Shown piece by piece: positions 43,926-44,215 of a DNA stretch of 44,215 nt; within the stretch, counting starts at the first letter, position 1; every line of letters starts with the position of its first letter. The position numbers and the translations under genes were made by a program. Below the pieces are notes generated by a model, which worked only from the letters and a program-made list of their open reading frames with translations, did not search any database and had not been told where the DNA came from. Where the stretch lies: positions 1 to 44,215 of the forward strand of contig DATFMH010000137.1 in NCBI GenBank assembly GCA_035267045.1, given 5' to 3'. Source of the DNA: DATFMH01 sp035267045 (GTDB taxonomy: Bacteria > Bacteroidota > Rhodothermia > Balneolales > DATFMH01).

Positions 43926-43982
43926 ATTAGCATGCTAATAAATAATATTGTTCTTTTATCAATATCATGCGGTTTCAAACCG
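43926..43982. repeat. Two palindromes upstream of the GT2 fusion gene
   Basis: ATTAGCATGCTAAT (43926-43939) is a perfect 14-bp palindrome and CGGTTT-C-AAACCG (43970-43982) is a second one with 6-bp arms. They lie in the 261-bp gap between the 5S rRNA and the GT2 fusion start, about 105 and 150 bp upstream of the ATG. No gene was found in the gap. Confidence 0.45.
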
Positions 43983-44039
43983 GCAGGTGGGTGTATCTTC
44001 CCAAAGGGAAACGGAATAAGAGGGGTTTTACAAACAAAG

Positions 44040-44063
44040 AAGGCTACTCAGATGAGAAGCCTT
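44040..44063 (-). terminator. Hairpin downstream of the 5S rRNA, probable rRNA operon terminator
   Basis: AAGGCT-a-CTC (44040-44049) pairs with GAG-a-AGCCTT (44054-44063) around a 4-nt loop with one A-A mismatch. Read on the minus strand it is followed by CTTTGTTTG, a weak T tract. It lies 19 nt past the 5S 3' end. Confidence 0.7.
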
Positions 44064-44081
44064 GGGTATGAATAAAAAAAA

Positions 44082-44195
44082 GGGATGAGGCAATGACCTA
44101 CTCTACCGCGATGCAGTACCATCGGCGCAGAGGAGCTTAACGGCCGTGTTCGGAATGGGAACGGGTGGGACCTCCTCGCTATGGTCACCTCATCC
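44082..44195 (-). rRNA. rrf: 5S ribosomal RNA
   Basis: The reverse complement gives a 114-nt 5S. The 5' end GGATGAGGTGACC pairs with the 3' end CCTCATCC to form helix I, and the conserved core CCCATTCCGAACACGG and GTTAAGC are present. It is the last gene of a minus-strand rRNA operon whose 23S lies beyond the right edge. The 20 bp to its right contain CGGGGCCCCG (44203-44212), part of the 23S-5S spacer. Confidence 0.95.
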
Positions 44196-44215
44196 AATTT
44201 GTCGGGGCCCCGTGC

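Noticed and set aside
1..44215. Mobile elements, CRISPR array, prophage, toxin-antitoxin or defence genes
   Set aside because: Every larger open frame is accounted for by housekeeping or envelope genes. No transposase, integrase, Cas protein or regularly spaced repeats were seen.
44196..44215. GC-rich palindrome CGGGGCCCCG at the right edge as a separate element
   Set aside because: It falls in the spacer beside the 5S rRNA and the window stops there; too little sequence to interpret.

Overview
The window is an ordinary-looking chromosomal segment of an AT-rich bacterium from the Bacteroidota/Rhodothermota/Balneolota side of the FCB group. This placement is inferred from content: DUF3078, DUF2851 and DUF4199 proteins, a BatA-type von Willebrand protein, a Tgt that has lost part of its zinc site, an OmpP1/FadL barrel paired with a GDSL lipoprotein, and promoter-like TTG-N20/21-TAnnTTTG elements. 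A few genes have strong Shine-Dalgarno sites while most have none. Balneolales is my best guess, but no rRNA comparison was possible. I see no insertion sequence, prophage, CRISPR array or integrase.

Left part (1-10.2 kb): the N-terminus of a probable PLP-dependent decarboxylase runs off the left edge on the minus strand, behind a DUF3078 protein, pyrR and a small secreted FnIII-like protein. On the plus strand follow a YtxH-like protein, DUF2851, tRNA-Gln(TTG) with its own promoter and terminator, then prs-rplY-pth-hppA (PRPP synthesis, ribosomal protein L25, peptidyl-tRNA hydrolase, K+-dependent membrane pyrophosphatase), an unrecognised 222-aa protein, and a convergent SAM methyltransferase.

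Middle (10.2-31.5 kb): a 383-bp AT-rich regulatory gap precedes an OmpP1/FadL porin and a GDSL lipoprotein, both with strong ribosome binding sites. pyrF-rnhA then converge on a long minus-strand block: tsaD, dnaK, hsp20, aroA, a 998-aa TPR protein, a CBS protein, hflX, a PH-like membrane protein and a BatA-like VWA protein. Divergent from this is a 914-aa lipoprotein with a C-terminal FG-GAP-like propeller.

Right part (30.6-44.2 kb): this is mostly a minus-strand run of housekeeping and envelope genes. It holds a TIGR01777 epimerase, dipeptide epimerase, cdsA, DUF2007, a CPBP protease, DUF4199, DUF2085, nadC, a thioesterase, accA, a polyprenol-phosphate mannose synthase-like GT2 and a polyprenyl glycosylphosphotransferase. 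tgt lies on the plus strand. Its stop codon overlaps that of a 704-aa fusion of a GT2 glycosyltransferase to a complete but catalytically degenerate glycosylphosphotransferase. The window ends in the 5S rRNA of a minus-strand rRNA operon.

The most unusual item is the GT2-pseudo-glycosylphosphotransferase fusion, sitting near an intact paralogue. Second are the Tgt zinc-site loss and several palindromes overlapping or close to promoters. No clearly new multi-gene system was found.
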